Numbered from the stretch's first letter, positions 1 through 13,260 are shown. The stretch is 64,000 bases of DNA from Tenodera sinensis (GCA_030765045.1 CM060967.1:19163284-19227283); one strand, 5' to 3'. Numbers and translations are program-made. The notes: generated by a model not told the origin, from the letters alone.

Positions 1-1740
1 TGCTCGTTTGTTTATTTTCTAACCATTGGTGCCATACATCGCATTCTCAATCGTGCAGCCTAGCACGTAAAATATATAAGCGTCTTGAACGGAAATAAGC
101 GCGGTTCACAAGCAGTCCAAATTTAGTGAGTCGCAGTTCCATTAGCAGTAATTCACACAGGTGAGACGTGCTAATGTGAACCGCGCTAGTGGCTGCCGTT
201 ATCGCCTGCCGTCTTCCAATGAGAAAACGAAATTTAATATGAAATACGTTCTAACGCAATAATCACTAAAAAATGTAACAAATTGGTTTACTTTGCGATT
301 TTTTTTAAAAAAAAAGTGTAACTACCTATTTTCTGTCCTAAACGTAAAAGTTCAGGAACGCTACTATCTCTGAGAATCTCATTGTCAGTATCTAAAGCGC
401 AGGAACATCTGACAATCGCAATGCGTACCGGTAACGCAACCCGCCGTGCTCGCAAGACCCGGGTGGGAGTGACCGATCGCGAACTCGGTGAATGGGGGAC
501 AAGTGGAAGATGCAAGCTAACCTTGGCCACGGCGGAGTGCGGAGACCTTGGGAGAGGTCACTGCCACAGTTTCGCTACTCGCGCACTGCTGCTACCTAGC
601 GGCTCATTCCCCAACTTTCTTCCTGTCCCTCCGTGACCCGCTTGCGCCTGGAACACCCGCCCCCCTCTCTCGCACTAATACAGGCGCCTGGTCCGGAGCA
701 CACTTCTGTCTTCCGCAAGCTTTCTTGCGATGTTCTCTCTCTCCATGACAATATACTCTGTGATTTGGCCTTCCCATTCCTTGTACCCTATGTTTCACTC
801 AGCGCTCTGCAAGAATTGAAACAGAACTTTCCAACAAAAGGCGAAGTCTAATTAAAGGTAACATTCAGTGATTCTAAAGACAGATTAAAGAAAGCTATAC
901 TATCCTAAAAATAAATGAAGCACACTGATCATGTTTTATTGAACTATAGCAATAGTTTATATACGCGACACTTACGTATGGTTCAGAATAAAGCACAATA
1001 CATTATTTTGGGATATACGTACATATATTACATTTCACATACATTATAATTATATTGTATACCATTGTTGGATGAGGATTATACTAATTAAAATATTTAA
1101 AACAAATTAATGCGAAACGAACAGTTGAAAGGATTCTGCAGCGGTTAACCAAATAGTTATTGAAGGTCCAACAAGTCTATAACACTTCTACTATTGTACT
1201 TTCACTTTATTTTAAAATAGACGTAATAAATGTTTTATCGTTAGTGTTATTTACTACACCTGTTCTTTTGTCCATATGTATCGCGTTTTCTTTTGTTTGC
1301 AAGCTCAGGGTTGCCAACTTACCACGTTGTAATCCTAAATGCTAGAATTAGAATCATCGTCCACAAGCACATTAACAAAGGAAGACTACGCTCATGAATA
1401 AAGTATGCTAGAAAACGTGGTTTAACATTATAGTCAGTGCTTTATCAGGAGTATTGTTAACCATAACTACTGCAGTTGCTTCGACTATTTTTGCCTCGTA
1501 CCTGTACCTAACACACGTGCTATGCTGCAAGTGAAAGGCTGTTGCTTTTAGTGCATTGAAGTGCTCAGCTGGTGACACACAAAACTATATCACGTATATC
1601 AGGTGTCAATCAATTCCGTTCTCATTTCAGCTTACGTGATACGGTTCACTTAATTATTTGCTTCCACACCAAGTTTGAAAAACACAACGTTGCCTATATA
1701 ATCTACTGGTCGTTTAAGGGGAAATAAAAACTAACAACCT
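1..1740. other. No gene recognised; unique-looking sequence
   Basis: No protein family, tRNA or known repeat was recognised. About 400-850 is richer in G and C than its surroundings and gives several overlapping short open frames on both strands, none with a recognisable domain. CAGGGTTGCCAACTT at 1306-1320 resembles the end of some hAT-type elements, but no partner end was found. Confidence 0.5.
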
Positions 1741-1745
1741 TACTG

Positions 1746-1830
1746 AGCCGGATGACTCAGGTGGCCTGTGACCCGCAATCAGGAGGTCATGGGCTCGATA
1801 TCCGTGGCCGACCTCCCTGACCTATGGGTT
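1746..1830 (+). repeat. tRNA-like SINE fragment, family S2
   Basis: It has a pol III box A-like stretch (GATGACTCAGGTGGCC) and a box B-like stretch (GGCTCGATATCC). The block GGAGGTC...TCGAT...GACCTCCCTGACC recurs at 3661-3710 (there GACCTTCCTGACC), which marks it as a repeat and not a single tRNA gene. It is followed about 45 bases later by an (AAT)n tract, which could be the expanded tail of the SINE. Confidence 0.5.
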
Positions 1831-1874
1831 TTTTTAAGGGCGAACACTGGGAAGGATAAATTAGTAATAGTAGC

Positions 1875-1921
<47 letters not shown>
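1875..1921. repeat. (AAT)n microsatellite
   Basis: Uninterrupted AAT repeats, about 15 units, downstream of the S2 SINE fragment. Open frames crossing it encode poly-Ile and are spurious. Confidence 0.95.
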
Positions 1922-1922
<1 letters not shown>

Positions 1923-2617
1923 CACAATTTACAATGCTAAGCAAAAATTGGTCTTTTTCACTATTGAGTCTCCTTGTACGTTAAAATTGTTGGGTCGAAG
2001 TTTCCCTGTCAAAGTTTGCCAAGGTCTTTCGCGTACTATTTTAATGGATGTTGTATAAATACTCGACTGAATGGAAGGAAAATAGATTAAACTTCAGCCA
2101 AGGCTGATACAAGATAATGAAACCTTGATCTAGATCAAACATAATCAGTAAACTTTTGGGATCTCTTGACGTTTTCATCATCAAACTTCTGATACCGCTT
2201 GCTATCTGCCTGAATAGGTTAGCTCAAAGCCCGCTAGCTGGCAGTAGTTGGAAGAAACCTTGTTGGGTTTGAAAAATACGGCCCCTTTTTCAGGCTGTTA
2301 GATTTTTTTAACTACGAATAAACATTACAATGGACATGTTGCTTCTAAAGGAAGCTATGCTCAGGTTTTTTATATCTTCGGGGTTTGAAAAGGCTTCTCA
2401 GAATTGACCTTAGGTAAGAAAAAACTACAAACTCCACATTTACTTATAAAAACAGAAGAATAAAATGACAAGCGGTAATGCTTGAGCTTATATGCCAAAA
2501 CGTAATATACAGACATTTAATTTTTACCTCTACCGATTAGTTATAAAGTAGATGAATTACTCGTATCAACCCAAGAGAAGAGATTTCGCCGAAGTTCACG
2601 TTTCGAGGTTCCCAGAA
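1922..2617. other. No gene recognised
   Basis: AT-rich sequence with no open frame of note, no box A/B pair and no clear match to the R1 or SINE families of the window. Confidence 0.4.
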
Positions 2618-2721
2618 TAAAAAATCTGATGCGTTACATACACATGGGTTTCTATACTCTTGTACAAACTATTTTCACAAATTCTTATTCCTCTATCTAC
2701 TTCACTCGAGAAAAGCATTTC

Positions 2722-2812
<91 letters not shown>

Positions 2813-2905
2813 TTTCTAAAAATGCTTATTTTAGGTTCAGCTGCCCTAAAAAGTATTTCCGATGAAATCTCGATATCGAATTTGTAGATGGAATATACAA
2901 TACAC
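2618..2905 (-). repeat. R1 repeat copy, internally deleted, with (CA)n
   Basis: The left part (AAAAAATCTGATGC...TTTCTATACTCTTGTACAAAC) is the R1 central block in reverse orientation. The right part, after the CA tract, is the R1 terminal block (TTTTTCTAAAAATGC, then ATTTCCGATGAAATCTCGATATCGAAT). Longer copies at 18.5-19.1 and 35.7-36.4 kb have several hundred bases between these blocks, so this copy has lost most of its arm. Confidence 0.7.
2725..2810. repeat. (AC)n microsatellite inside R1
   Basis: About 43 pure AC dinucleotides. It lies directly before TTTTTCTAAAAATGC, the same point of R1 at which the tract at 18934-19004 lies. Open frames encoding Thr-His or Val-Cys repeats here are artefacts. 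Confidence 0.97.
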
Positions 2906-3140
2906 ACTTCTTAGTTAAGAGAATATAATAACGTGCGGAATAAGACGATTTTTGTGTTTCCAAAATTTTGGATTCCTAATGACACATATGACCCGAATAT
3001 GGCGCTCATAAAAATGCGTATTTCTGGAGAAATGTCGACATCGAACTTCTATGTGTTGTTTGCAACATAAACGACTGTTATAGTTATAGTTATAGCACCT
3101 TAAAGGACAGATAAATCTCATTGAAAATGATGTGAATGCC
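2906..3140 (-). repeat. Diverged R1 terminal fragment
   Basis: AAAATGCGTATTTCTGGAGA followed by AATGTCGACATCGAACT matches the R1 terminal block (TTTCCGGTGAAATCTCGACATCGAAT) with several changes. It lies directly beside the 2618-2905 copy, which suggests a tandem or nested arrangement. Confidence 0.45.
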
Positions 3141-3634
3141 ACTTAGGTATATTGAATATAAACAAGAGAAGGTGTTGTGTATAAGAGGGTGCGTTCTAGG
3201 ATACACAGCCGGCTTGAATGAGGCCAACAGAATCCAAGACTAAAATTACCTACTAAGCCTGCCGTCTCTTGTTTAGCTGGAATTCTGTGGTGAAAGGGAG
3301 ATATGTTGTGGCATGTGCAGCAGCTGTAGGCACAAACGTAATGCTTCATGGATTTCTGAGTACGCCCTTCCAAAACGACTCTCGCTTGTTCCTTCCTAAC
3401 TAGATTATACGTACATACATCTTCCAGTACAATTCAAAGCAAATCGGGCATCTCTCCCGTCGATTTAACTTCTAAAAATATCTGCAATTATATACCAACA
3501 TGAACAATTTTTTATCATTATTGTAATTATCATCATTATTGTTGTTAACACATTTTCACAAAAATCAGTACATGTCTAGTGGTGAAGTGGTTTCAAAATC
3601 TTTAATGTTTACAAATCTGATACAGCAAATATAG
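3141..3634. other. No gene recognised
   Basis: Short open frames on the minus strand at 3143-3373 have no recognisable domain. Nothing else was seen. Confidence 0.35.
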
Positions 3635-3967
3635 CGAGCAGTAATGTGAGTCCTGCTTTCGGGAGGTCGTAGGTTCGATTCGCGTGATCGACCTTCCTGA
3701 CCCATGGAGGATTTCCCCTGGTCTCTAGGCGAATGCTAGAATTTCCTGACCCTCCATTTCACCTCATTTCTCCTTTCATCTTCTTGGTTGTTTCAGGGTT
3801 CTAAGTGTTGGCGGAAGCTTCGATGTGCACGGCGGCTGCTTGCTCTCTGTAAACCCTTGTCCTCTGAATCTGGGGAGGTCTCCGAGTCCTGGGCCCACCA
3901 GGGGATCTAGAGCCCGCAGGGGGAGAGGAGCCGCCACCGGGGAGTTTAAAGCTGTAGTCGCTGCGGA
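3635..3967 (+). repeat. S2 SINE-like repeat, broken by the hAT element
   Basis: GGAGGTCGTAGGTTCGATTC with GACCTTCCTGACCCATGG matches the 1746-1830 copy. The following C/T-rich and then GC-rich stretch (3720-3960) may be the body of the same repeat. The hAT element at 3976 inserts into it, and similar C/T-rich sequence resumes at 6887. The upstream boundary is uncertain. Confidence 0.4.
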
Positions 3968-3975
3968 ACCTAGCC
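3968..3975. repeat. Left target-site duplication of the hAT element
   Basis: ACCTAGCC lies immediately before the terminal CAGTGGCGGCT. It matches CCCTAGCC at 6879-6886 in 7 of 8 bases. Eight-base duplications are typical of hAT transposons. Confidence 0.85.
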
Positions 3976-3986
3976 CAGTGGCGGCT
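3976..3986 (+). repeat. hAT left terminal inverted repeat
   Basis: CAGTGGCGGCT, an exact inverted match over 11 bases to 6868-6878. Confidence 0.9.
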
Positions 3987-4161
3987 CGTGCCTTACAAAC
4001 TAGGTGAAGAAGTTCACTTAAGCATGCTGAAAATACAATGCAAAGCCGGTGTCCCAGGGTCCAATATTTTTTACCAAAATTTATGTATCCAATGGAATTG
4101 TACACAAAAGAAACAATGCCTGTCAGCATTAGTGTAACAAAAATAAGCATGCCCGACTCAC

Positions 4162-6321
4162 CTATTTCTTGAAAACTAAGTCGATCCTCCTATTTTTTAG
4201 AGCAGCAAATCTGTCGATAATGTCATCATAAAAGGGATGACGTTCCATAAGATCAGCTAGTAGCTCCTTCTCAATGGAAATGATCGCCAAAGATGAAAGT
4301 CGTTCTTGTGAAGTGGTGTTCCTTGACCAAGTCTTGATTCTCTTCAGACAAGAAAAGCTTCTTTCAACGGATGCACTGGTTGAGGGAATTGTTAGAACCA
4401 GGGAGAAAAGTTTGTAGGTTTCCTCAAACACATCACGATTTTTCTTCAATGAGCACAGCACTTCTTGGAGTGTAAAATCCTTATAGATCAAATGATCTGC
4501 GTAAAACAAGCACAGTTCATTTTTAAGGCGTTGCGGCTTGCTGAATAATTGAGGGTAACACTGTTGCAACTGGCAGAGAGCGTTTGAAGGAAAATTCACG
4601 GAATGATTTTCAAATTTTGACGAGTCGAAAAGACACAGGAACTGCAATTTCTCACAATCTTGAAACCGAACGCTTATTTGCATCAATACGTTGTCAAGAA
4701 TTTCAAAGTAAATGAGCTTAGAATTCTGGAAAGAATTGTCAGCTGATTCTCTTGCAGTACCCAGACTGGTGAGCTGTGACGCTTTGTTAAACAGTGTTCT
4801 GAAATATTCTTCATTGCGTCTGCTTTTTATTAAGTCGCTGGTATTTTGAATTTTCGTAACACAGTAGTTAATGTCGAGAGACTTTTTCTGAAGGATGTCA
4901 AACAAAATGTCCGTTAAACTGAAAATATCATCGAATACCACTGCCAGAATGGTAAACTGAAAATTGTTCATTTTGTTGAGAAACCCTTCGCTAGATGTGA
5001 TTGTTGTGTCATCTGAATCTACATCGTTTATTAAAACTTCAAACACACGTTTCAGCTTTGGCCAATTGTGAACCATTACATGGATGACCTTTGAGTTGGA
5101 ACTCCACCTTGTCTCAGTTAATGTTGGTATTCTTTTGGTCAAAACGGAATCCAACACGTACGACCGTTTTGCCGAACAATGAAAAAATGATGGAATACCA
5201 CTAACATTCGCAAAAAATGTGCGACACTTAGAAACGGCTCTACAGCTTTGTTTTAAAATCAAAATTAAACGGTGAGCCAAACAATGTACAAAAATTGCTT
5301 GAGGAGCATTATTCTTTATTCTTTTTTGAAGTCCATTCAAATGTCCTGACATAACACTCGCTCCATCGTAACATTGTGCAACTAATTTACGTTCATAATT
5401 AAAATTTGCAAGAATACCATGCAGTAAAAGGAACAATGTTTCTGCAGATCTGTCAGCACTCACATCATGAAATCCCAAAAATCGTTCAACCAATGTGCTC
5501 TGTGTATTCACATACCTTACAATGATAGAGCACAGACTGTTGGCAAATATCTATAGTGTCGTCAACTTCAACAGAAAAAAAATCTGAGGCATTAATTTCA
5601 GCTCTAATATGGCCCTGTAAGTATTCCGAAATACATCCAATCAGCTCATTATGTACAGATTTAGAATCACCGCTGAATACACTTTTGATTTTACTATAGT
5701 GGTTTAGGATTTCTAATGGACTTTCAGAGATTAATACGGACACAAGCTCCTTGAAATTTCCCCGATTTAGCGAAAGCGCACTCCCATCATGACCTCTGAA
5801 TGCAAGCTCTTGTTTACCTAAATACAATGCTGCTTTAATGATCAACTGCAGAAAAAGCCTATTTAATCTCACGTTTTCATTGAAACGCACATGAAAAAGT
5901 CTGCTGTTTTCTTGAAGAGCGTCAGCTATTGTGTTTCTGTTTTTTTCAAAAGTATTTAATTGTAATTTACATTTTAAATGTTCCGCCGAATCATTGTGCT
6001 TGTGAAGAGAACGGGTTATATTAATGAAATCTGTGAATCCCTCTTTGTTCCACACGTTAGTTTTGTTGCTAAAAAGTAAACAAGGCCAACAGAATAGCAA
6101 TTGCAAACTGCGACTACTGCATAACCAAGAATAATTATCGAACCAAGAGCTTTTGAATTTAATGTTATATGACTTTCCTACTTTCTTGTCCTCTCTTTTA
6201 ATGCGTATATCGATGATATCGGTGGCCACCCAAAGCTTAAAACATCTTTCTTGTCTTCATCTTTCCACCTGGAAAATGGGGTTTCTAACAAATTGCAAAC
6301 TATATCGTTCACTGGGTTCAT
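4162..6321 (-). pseudogene. hAT transposase pseudogene, ZMYM1/DUF4371-like
   Basis: In the family this protein excises and reinserts hAT elements in the nucleus. A likely true start is the ATG at 6319-6321 (MNPVNDIVCNLLETPFSRW...). A frameshift near 6190-6240 moves reading into a 247-residue frame ending at 5486. That frame carries a TTF-type zinc finger (WFDNYSWL near residue 29, C47 and C50, H78 and H84) and an acidic pair DD at 223-224, in the usual place of the first catalytic Asp. A second frameshift near 5512-5540 leads into a 449-residue frame (4162-5511). That frame has FLGFHDVSAD, CYDGASVMSG with the probable second Asp at its residue 49, ETRWSS near 133, and the C-terminal hAT signature SVERSFS near 381-387. 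Domain order and total length fit arthropod ZMYM1-like transposases. At least two frameshifts make it non-functional. The gene lies wholly inside the terminal repeats. Confidence 0.9.
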
Positions 6322-6867
6322 AACAAAGCACTTATATTAAAAGCACTGGAGTCTAGCAAACTCGCAAATTATACCGTTCACAGTTATCTAAAACACCACG
6401 TTTTAAGTTCACCACCGGCTCTTCCTCGAGGTACACGACTACTATCTTTTAAGCGCGCGAAAACAGAAACCATCCCCTCTACCGTGTTCTGTGCCTCTAC
6501 CCAAGTGCAAATATTTCTTGTTTGCCAGAAACATATGCATCCACATGTTATTTCCCCGTAGTACATTGTTTCGTGACGTCATGTTCACATGGCAACCAAG
6601 CTGTCTAGTGCAGCAGTTCCTTTCCTAATCCTGACTCTGGCACTTGTCCTTGTGACCGATCAGAGGATGCCCTCCCACCAATTTTCCCTGCCGACTGCCT
6701 GGCTGTAAGTTCCAAACAAAAGAAGGGTTGGTCACTGACCCTGCTACGGCTGCTAGCAGTTGATATTTGTGACTAAACTGTTAGAATGGCAGTAATAATG
6801 CCAATATTAACAAAAATAGAATACTGCTATATTCAGGTGAAGACCTCTTCACCTGCTTCACTTGAAT

Positions 6868-6878
6868 AGCCGCCACTG
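6868..6878 (-). repeat. hAT right terminal inverted repeat
   Basis: AGCCGCCACTG, the reverse complement of the left end. Confidence 0.9.
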
Positions 6879-6886
6879 CCCTAGCC
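6879..6886. repeat. Right target-site duplication of the hAT element
   Basis: CCCTAGCC directly follows the right terminal repeat and matches the left copy ACCTAGCC in 7 of 8 bases. Confidence 0.85.
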
Positions 6887-7020
6887 CTCTGTTGTCGTCT
6901 CTCCTTAGGTCCGATGACCATTCGTAATCTCTCACCCCCCCCCCCTTTCCGGGGGCGGTCAATGCGAGGCATAGGCACAAAAGATTTCATTGGTCGAAGT
7001 GCCAAGTCTCCCCTTCCGAA
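6887..7020. other. Flank of the hAT insertion with a C tract
   Basis: C/T-rich sequence that appears to continue the repeat interrupted at 3967. It contains an 11-base C tract at 6935-6945. No gene seen. Confidence 0.3.
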
Positions 7021-7520
7021 TCTTGTCTATCCTATTTATCTAGAGGAAGTATTGCATTCCATCCAAAAATTCGATACTGATATGACACCGAAAATAAAAT
7101 GCGCTGCCTTTGTATAATTTTTATACCCACTCTTCTCAAACTGTTCTTACGAAAGTTATTTTTCTATCTACCTCATGTTAATCAACACTATCTTACTTTT
7201 CTGGGAATAACCTTTTCATTCGGAAGAAGTTTTTCATAATCTTACTAATGGTAAGCGTTATGCGACAGGCGAAAATGTATATTACGCAAAAAATGTAAAA
7301 CATTTCAAATAAATTCTTTTGTGGCATAACCTATTAACGAGGTATCCATTATTAATGGTGCCAATTATTCATATTTTGTCATTGTTTAACATTTGACCAT
7401 CGCCATACGAAATGTGTAATGTCCTATTTCCTTTAGGGAAATTAAACAGATAGAAAAATAAGATAATTTCTATTGCCACTAATAAACGATAGAGGGCAGA
7501 GAAAGTCATGTGAAATTAAA
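7021..7520 (+). repeat. R1 repeat copy, diverged
   Basis: AGAGGAAGTATTGCATTCCA and CCAAAAATTCGATACTGATATG is the R1 terminal block. It is followed by weaker R1 matches, including the central-block phrases TGGCATAACC...GAGGTATCC and GATAATTTCTATTGCC...GCAGAGAAAGTCATGTG. The order of the blocks is disturbed, so the copy is rearranged or composite. Confidence 0.55.
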
Positions 7521-7654
7521 GCGCGTCTCACCCTTAAAAGACAGTACACGTTAAATGGAGCGCAGTGTTGCAACATGTACTAGTTGCGAATCTTTCTCCG
7601 CGAGCGACTCGAGGTGGCCTGAGTCCTGTACTTAGTCCTTCAATTGCTGCTTGA

Positions 7655-8240
7655 CGAGACGGGCACTTTTAATTTTGGTATCCCTCCACGCCTTTGTCAC
7701 TGTATGACCTAAATTTACAAATGACTCGTCTGGTCCCTAAACCTTTTTATGTCTTTTTAGATATTTATGTCGCCATCTGATGATATCGATATCGTCTCTT
7801 TCTATTAATATGCACTTGTTACCCTTTCTTTCATATTCGAACCCCAAATCAGAGTGGCCCTTGAGAAATTTGGTAGGGTCTCATCACTGTTGAACTGTGA
7901 CAAAATTATATTCAGCGTGGGTGGAATATTTGCAAACTGTAAAGAATGAACAATTCGCCGTACTCCACCTTGCACTATTCAATCATATTGCGTTAACCTA
8001 GCGTTTTGTGTAGTCCCGCCCTTTTTGCTTTCTTTTTCGATGGCGTTCTTAGAGGTCCTTTCATTACTTCCTTTTTAATCATACACACTACTGCTTCTGA
8101 ACACCCGATAGCCTTAGCTGTTTCTTTTACCGCCTTACACGCATTTTACTTCAAAAATAATCTAACACATTCATAATTATTTGGCGTTCCTTACTTCTTA
8201 ATTTACCAACATATCGTCTCTTCCTAGCTTCACCCTCCAT
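7655..8240 (-). pseudogene. Tc1/mariner-like (DDE) transposase relic
   Basis: Read from the ATG at 8238-8240, the minus strand gives a basic start (MEGEARKRRYVGKLRSKERQ) and then a stop. After a frame change it gives AVKETAKAIGCSEAVVCMIKKE, a helix-turn-helix, and a basic linker (GPLRTPSKKKAKRAG). After another change come VRRIVHS and NFSRATL, and near 7680-7730 VNLGHTVTKAWRDT, which resembles the stretch after the second catalytic Asp in insect Tc1/mariner-like transposases. At least three stops or frameshifts break it and the C-terminus was not found. The assignment rests on motif order as I remember the family. No terminal repeats were located. Confidence 0.65.
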
Positions 8241-8433
8241 AACTACAAATATTTACAAAAATATTAAACAAATAACGCAATAACAGCTCATAGTTACACA
8301 CACCGACTTCTTTCGAACTAATGCTAGTGCTGCTCCTTATACTATCTTCTGTGTCAGGCCTGGCGCGAGAATACGCTGAATAGATGAATATCTTTTGTTT
8401 GCCCTACTGGATAAAAGAAAGAGGTTACTGCCT

Positions 8434-8625
8434 TTTGGTTTATTTTAAAAACTTTCTCCAACCTTCCTCAACATTTGTTCTCGCTGGTTCCCTGATGTAA
8501 ACTCAATAACAAAAAAGTTTCACACTGCGTAACTTTTGCAGTGCACAGATATAAAATTTTCCGAAAACATTTAATTTAAAAAATTATAACACTTAACTGG
8601 GTAAACATAGAGAATTCAAAGTAGG
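8434..8625. repeat. Two-copy repeat X, copy 1
   Basis: TTTATTTTAAAAACTTTCTC onward to AGAGAATTCAAAG closely matches 26535-26726 in the same orientation, with scattered substitutions. Shared phrases include TCCCTGATGTAAACTCAATA and GTAACTTTTGCAGTGCAC. It is non-coding. It lies 5' of the transposase relic at 7655-8240 and could be part of that element, but the second copy has no such relic beside it. Confidence 0.75.
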
Positions 8626-10734
8626 CAGGTAGTAGCACTATAGTTTACTCTACCTAAGAAAAAAATATAGATGCATTCTAGCAGTTAGTTTGTTAGTTAG
8701 CGCGTGATGAGTATAGAAACAGCAAATATCGGACTTCTATTGAAAAAAACGTTTTCTGAAGAAATTTGGGCCTATAGAAATGTATGATGATTCTGAAAAG
8801 GATATAACCTGATAGAGAAAAAAATTCTGCATACGATAATGTGTTCAAATCTGAAATTTATAACAAATGAATATTTATACCATGCTATTGGGAATCTGGC
8901 AACAGAGCGAGGGTAGAAAAGGACGCGGCTAATGGCAACTTGTATGCGCTAGATAGAGACAGAGATGTCCCATTTAACTCTATACTGTCATCTAAGAGTG
9001 AAACGCTATATAGCTCATCAGATGTTTGTCATTTGTCTCATCATTAACAGAACACGACGGTGTTGATCCTAGAAAGATATACATATGTACCTGACTGACT
9101 ACTAAGTTGAGATCTTATCATGATAATTTGCGATTCTTATGTCTGGTTCTACACACTGCGCTTACATAAAACAGTTGACTAACGGTATGTTGTACCGTTA
9201 AAATACAGCACTTGTGCATGCCATATTAGATATTATAATATGCGTAAAATATTTAAAATAAGCTGCCGTAAAAGGACAGTGTGAATAAGCTTTCGGAGTG
9301 GTATCTTGGCAAACATTTATATAAATAGATAACAATGTTTTGGTTACGTTTCCGCATTTCTTATCACCAACAAAACACGTACGATATCAGCGTCTTCTGT
9401 ATACACTACAATTAATAACAGGAGAGAATTGCACACGAGATAAGAATCGTGCTGAGGATATATCTTATAATGAAAAACAGTTGCAGAGTAGGCATAGGTA
9501 AAATTTCTAAATGTTGCAGTTAATATTCAATATTTTCAAAATGTGGTCATTTCCTGTTCTAGCATAATTAGAAATAGGGCCCAGTATTTTAGGTGTTAAT
9601 CGCATGTTCCACTGAAAGAACTTATTTTTCTTTATACAAGGACGAATTAGCTGATAACAGGAAATTATATATGTTAGAAAATTTGGGTGCATATCTACCG
9701 CAATGCCGAAACATAACCTAAAAAAGAAACAGTAAAATATATTCTCCGTGTTTTGATGAATTTCTTTGATAATACATATAAGCTTTTGTGAAGGAAAAAA
9801 AATCCATAAACAAATCTCACAATAAAAAAAAAAAAAAAAAAAAAAAAACCTAAAATTGTTGGTGCCTGTACTGATCCAAGGAGCTCTACTTCTCCTAATT
9901 TCATGCAGAAATATTTAGTAGCTCTTTTATGGAGAAAAACATTTTATTTTGCTTCTATTATATTAATTAATCAGGTATTGCATACGATGCAAAAATGTTA
10001 ATTTAGAAAAAAATAAAGGTATTGCCATACTATTAAAGTAGTAGATAAAACTTACACATAGAAATTGTTTCGCTTCTCAGGTTGTTTCAGAAAAATTTTT
10101 AAAATATTTAAATGCAATTTTTGTAACGATTTAACCTCAGCGGTGGAACTGTGTCATATCTTGAGTAATTTAAAAGTGTAGCAAAAAGTATACGGCAGTT
10201 TAAGTTAATTGTCCCCTAGTTTTTGCTAAAAACCCAAAACAACAATGCATCAATATTTACTTCATTTGTAGAATAATAATTTTAGTGAATAAGAATAGTG
10301 TTTTCAGGTTGGTTAATAGCTCATAGTGCGCGCGACACAAGCCATACGTGTTTATTTTCCCCGAGAGCGCGGGACAAGTTGTTTTAAGGGTAAATCAGAG
10401 CGGGCAGTCCTTGCGAGTGAGTCGAGGCCACTCCCATGAGACAATATTCATTTTAGTTGTGCTATCCACAACTTACACTTTCATAAAGAAAGAAATGAAG
10501 TTTAACGTCAAATTGTGTATCTAATGCATTCAAATGTTTTCTGCAAGGCCAATGACCCCAGACTACCTGAGCCAGCAAGTCAGATATTGTGTAAATGCGT
10601 GGAAGGAAACCCGGCGGTCAATACTGACAGGCGTTGTTCATTTCGCAGCTGTTACGAACGTGCAGAACATATCAGGTAATAAAATGTGATGTGTTTGTAC
10701 GAAAAATGTTAGACGGAGAGAAAACTGTTTTGGA
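8626..10734. other. No gene recognised
   Basis: AT-rich sequence with short spurious frames only. The A tract at 9824-9848 could be the tail of an old retroposon, but no body or duplication was identified. Confidence 0.4.
9824..9848. repeat. Poly(A) tract
   Basis: Twenty-five consecutive A bases. Confidence 0.95.
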
Positions 10735-12299
<1,565 letters not shown>

Positions 12300-12480
12300 A
12301 ACATAGATATCTTTAAAACACAATAACTTTTTTGTGCCATTAGCCATTTCCGAGATATCCGTTATTGATGGTTATTAATGCCGATTTTCAGTTGATTCTT
12401 TGGGCTATCCTGACAAAATTCAAGATGTATACAATTTTGTTAGTCATGGAAATAAACACTCTGTACTTTAAAACCATTAT
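12300..12480 (+). repeat. R1 fragment (arm/centre junction)
   Basis: AACTTTTTTGTGCCATTAGCCATTTCCGAGATATCCGTTATTGATGG matches the phrase TGTGGCATTAGCC...CCGAAATACCTATTCGTTATT at 20155-20200 and related R1 text elsewhere. Diverged and short. Confidence 0.45.
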
Positions 12481-13017
12481 AGCCAGAGAAAATTAGGGTT
12501 AGGGAGATTATCTTGAAAATGTTGGTGACGCATCGCAGGAAAATGTTGAACTTTCACAAAGATGATATAATTTACTTTCAGGCTCAAATCCTTTTAAATG
12601 TAACGAGTTTTGCTGGTCATTCATTAATATCCAGTACTTCCCAGCATGAGCAAGTGATGTAAATTCTCGTTCCAGAAATCTCGGACTTGCATCAATGACT
12701 TGCAAGTTCTAGAAATGATTGTCAACTTTCCGAGATGCGCCGCATGGTTGCGCGCGCATGCAGACCGGGTTGGGGCGGGGCCCTCTCAGCCAGGCATGCC
12801 CCTGACCCGTTCAGTCCCGCTGACCTTCTGTTGCCTGCTTTGCCCTTGAACGGGTTCGAGGCCCGGAGTTGTGGGAGGAACGTCATTGCTCACTGGAGGA
12901 AGACGTAGGTTCTACCTAGGCAAGTGCGCCCGGGAGAGGGCGAATTTGCATCTATCTTCCTGGGTCTTCCCTAGGACGCATTCAAAACATTTGCATAACG
13001 ACCGCATAACTTGCACC
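12481..13017. other. No gene recognised; short GC-rich island
   Basis: 12720-12960 is clearly more GC-rich than its surroundings. No frame with a known domain was seen. TTCCAGAAATCTC near 12672 is a short heat-shock-unit-like string and is probably incidental. Confidence 0.3.
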
Positions 13018-13260
13018 CTAGCAGAGAAAATACTGCATTCCATCCGAAAATTTGACAAACAATTTTACCAGAAATACGTGTTTTGAAGTCCCATAAATTA
13101 ATAAGGATATAGGCATGCGTGGATTCATATTTACATTCAGCATCTTACAAAGAGGGGACACTAAGATTTTCAAGAAAATTTCCATAATCAAACTACCTTT
13201 TACATGCACTATTTCATATATAGTCATTAAATTGTCATATACGAATTATCACCTGGTTAT
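13018..13260 (+). repeat. R1 terminal block and outer arm, diverged
   Basis: GCAGAGAAAATACTGCATTCCATCCGAAAATTTGACAAACAATTTTACCAGAAATACGTGTTTTGAAGTCCC is the R1 terminal block. CATCTTACAAAGAGGGGACACTAAGATTTTCAAGAAAATTTCC is the R1 arm. Confidence 0.6.

Larger units (their letters stand above)
3976..6878 (-). mobile_element. hAT-superfamily DNA transposon, 2903 bp
   Basis: The element begins CAGTGGCGGCT (3976-3986) and ends with its exact reverse complement AGCCGCCACTG (6868-6878). It is flanked by an 8-bp direct repeat with one mismatch. Further in, the two ends share imperfect subterminal motifs: GGTGAAGAAGTTCAC near the left end, and GGTGAAGACCTCTTCACC near the right. Inside lies a minus-strand transposase relic with a TTF-type zinc finger and a hAT C-terminal dimerisation region. 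The ends look recent while the coding region carries frameshifts, so the copy is inactive itself but could have been moved by a related active element. Confidence 0.93.

Noticed and set aside
382..851. Overlapping frames in the GC-richer start of the window as a possible exon
   Set aside because: No domain, no splice-site support I could judge, and frames of similar length on both strands.
2596..2907. Open frames of Thr-His or Val-Cys repeats, also at 10845-11267, 18726-19099 and 35942-36145
   Set aside because: They are translations of dinucleotide microsatellites, not proteins.
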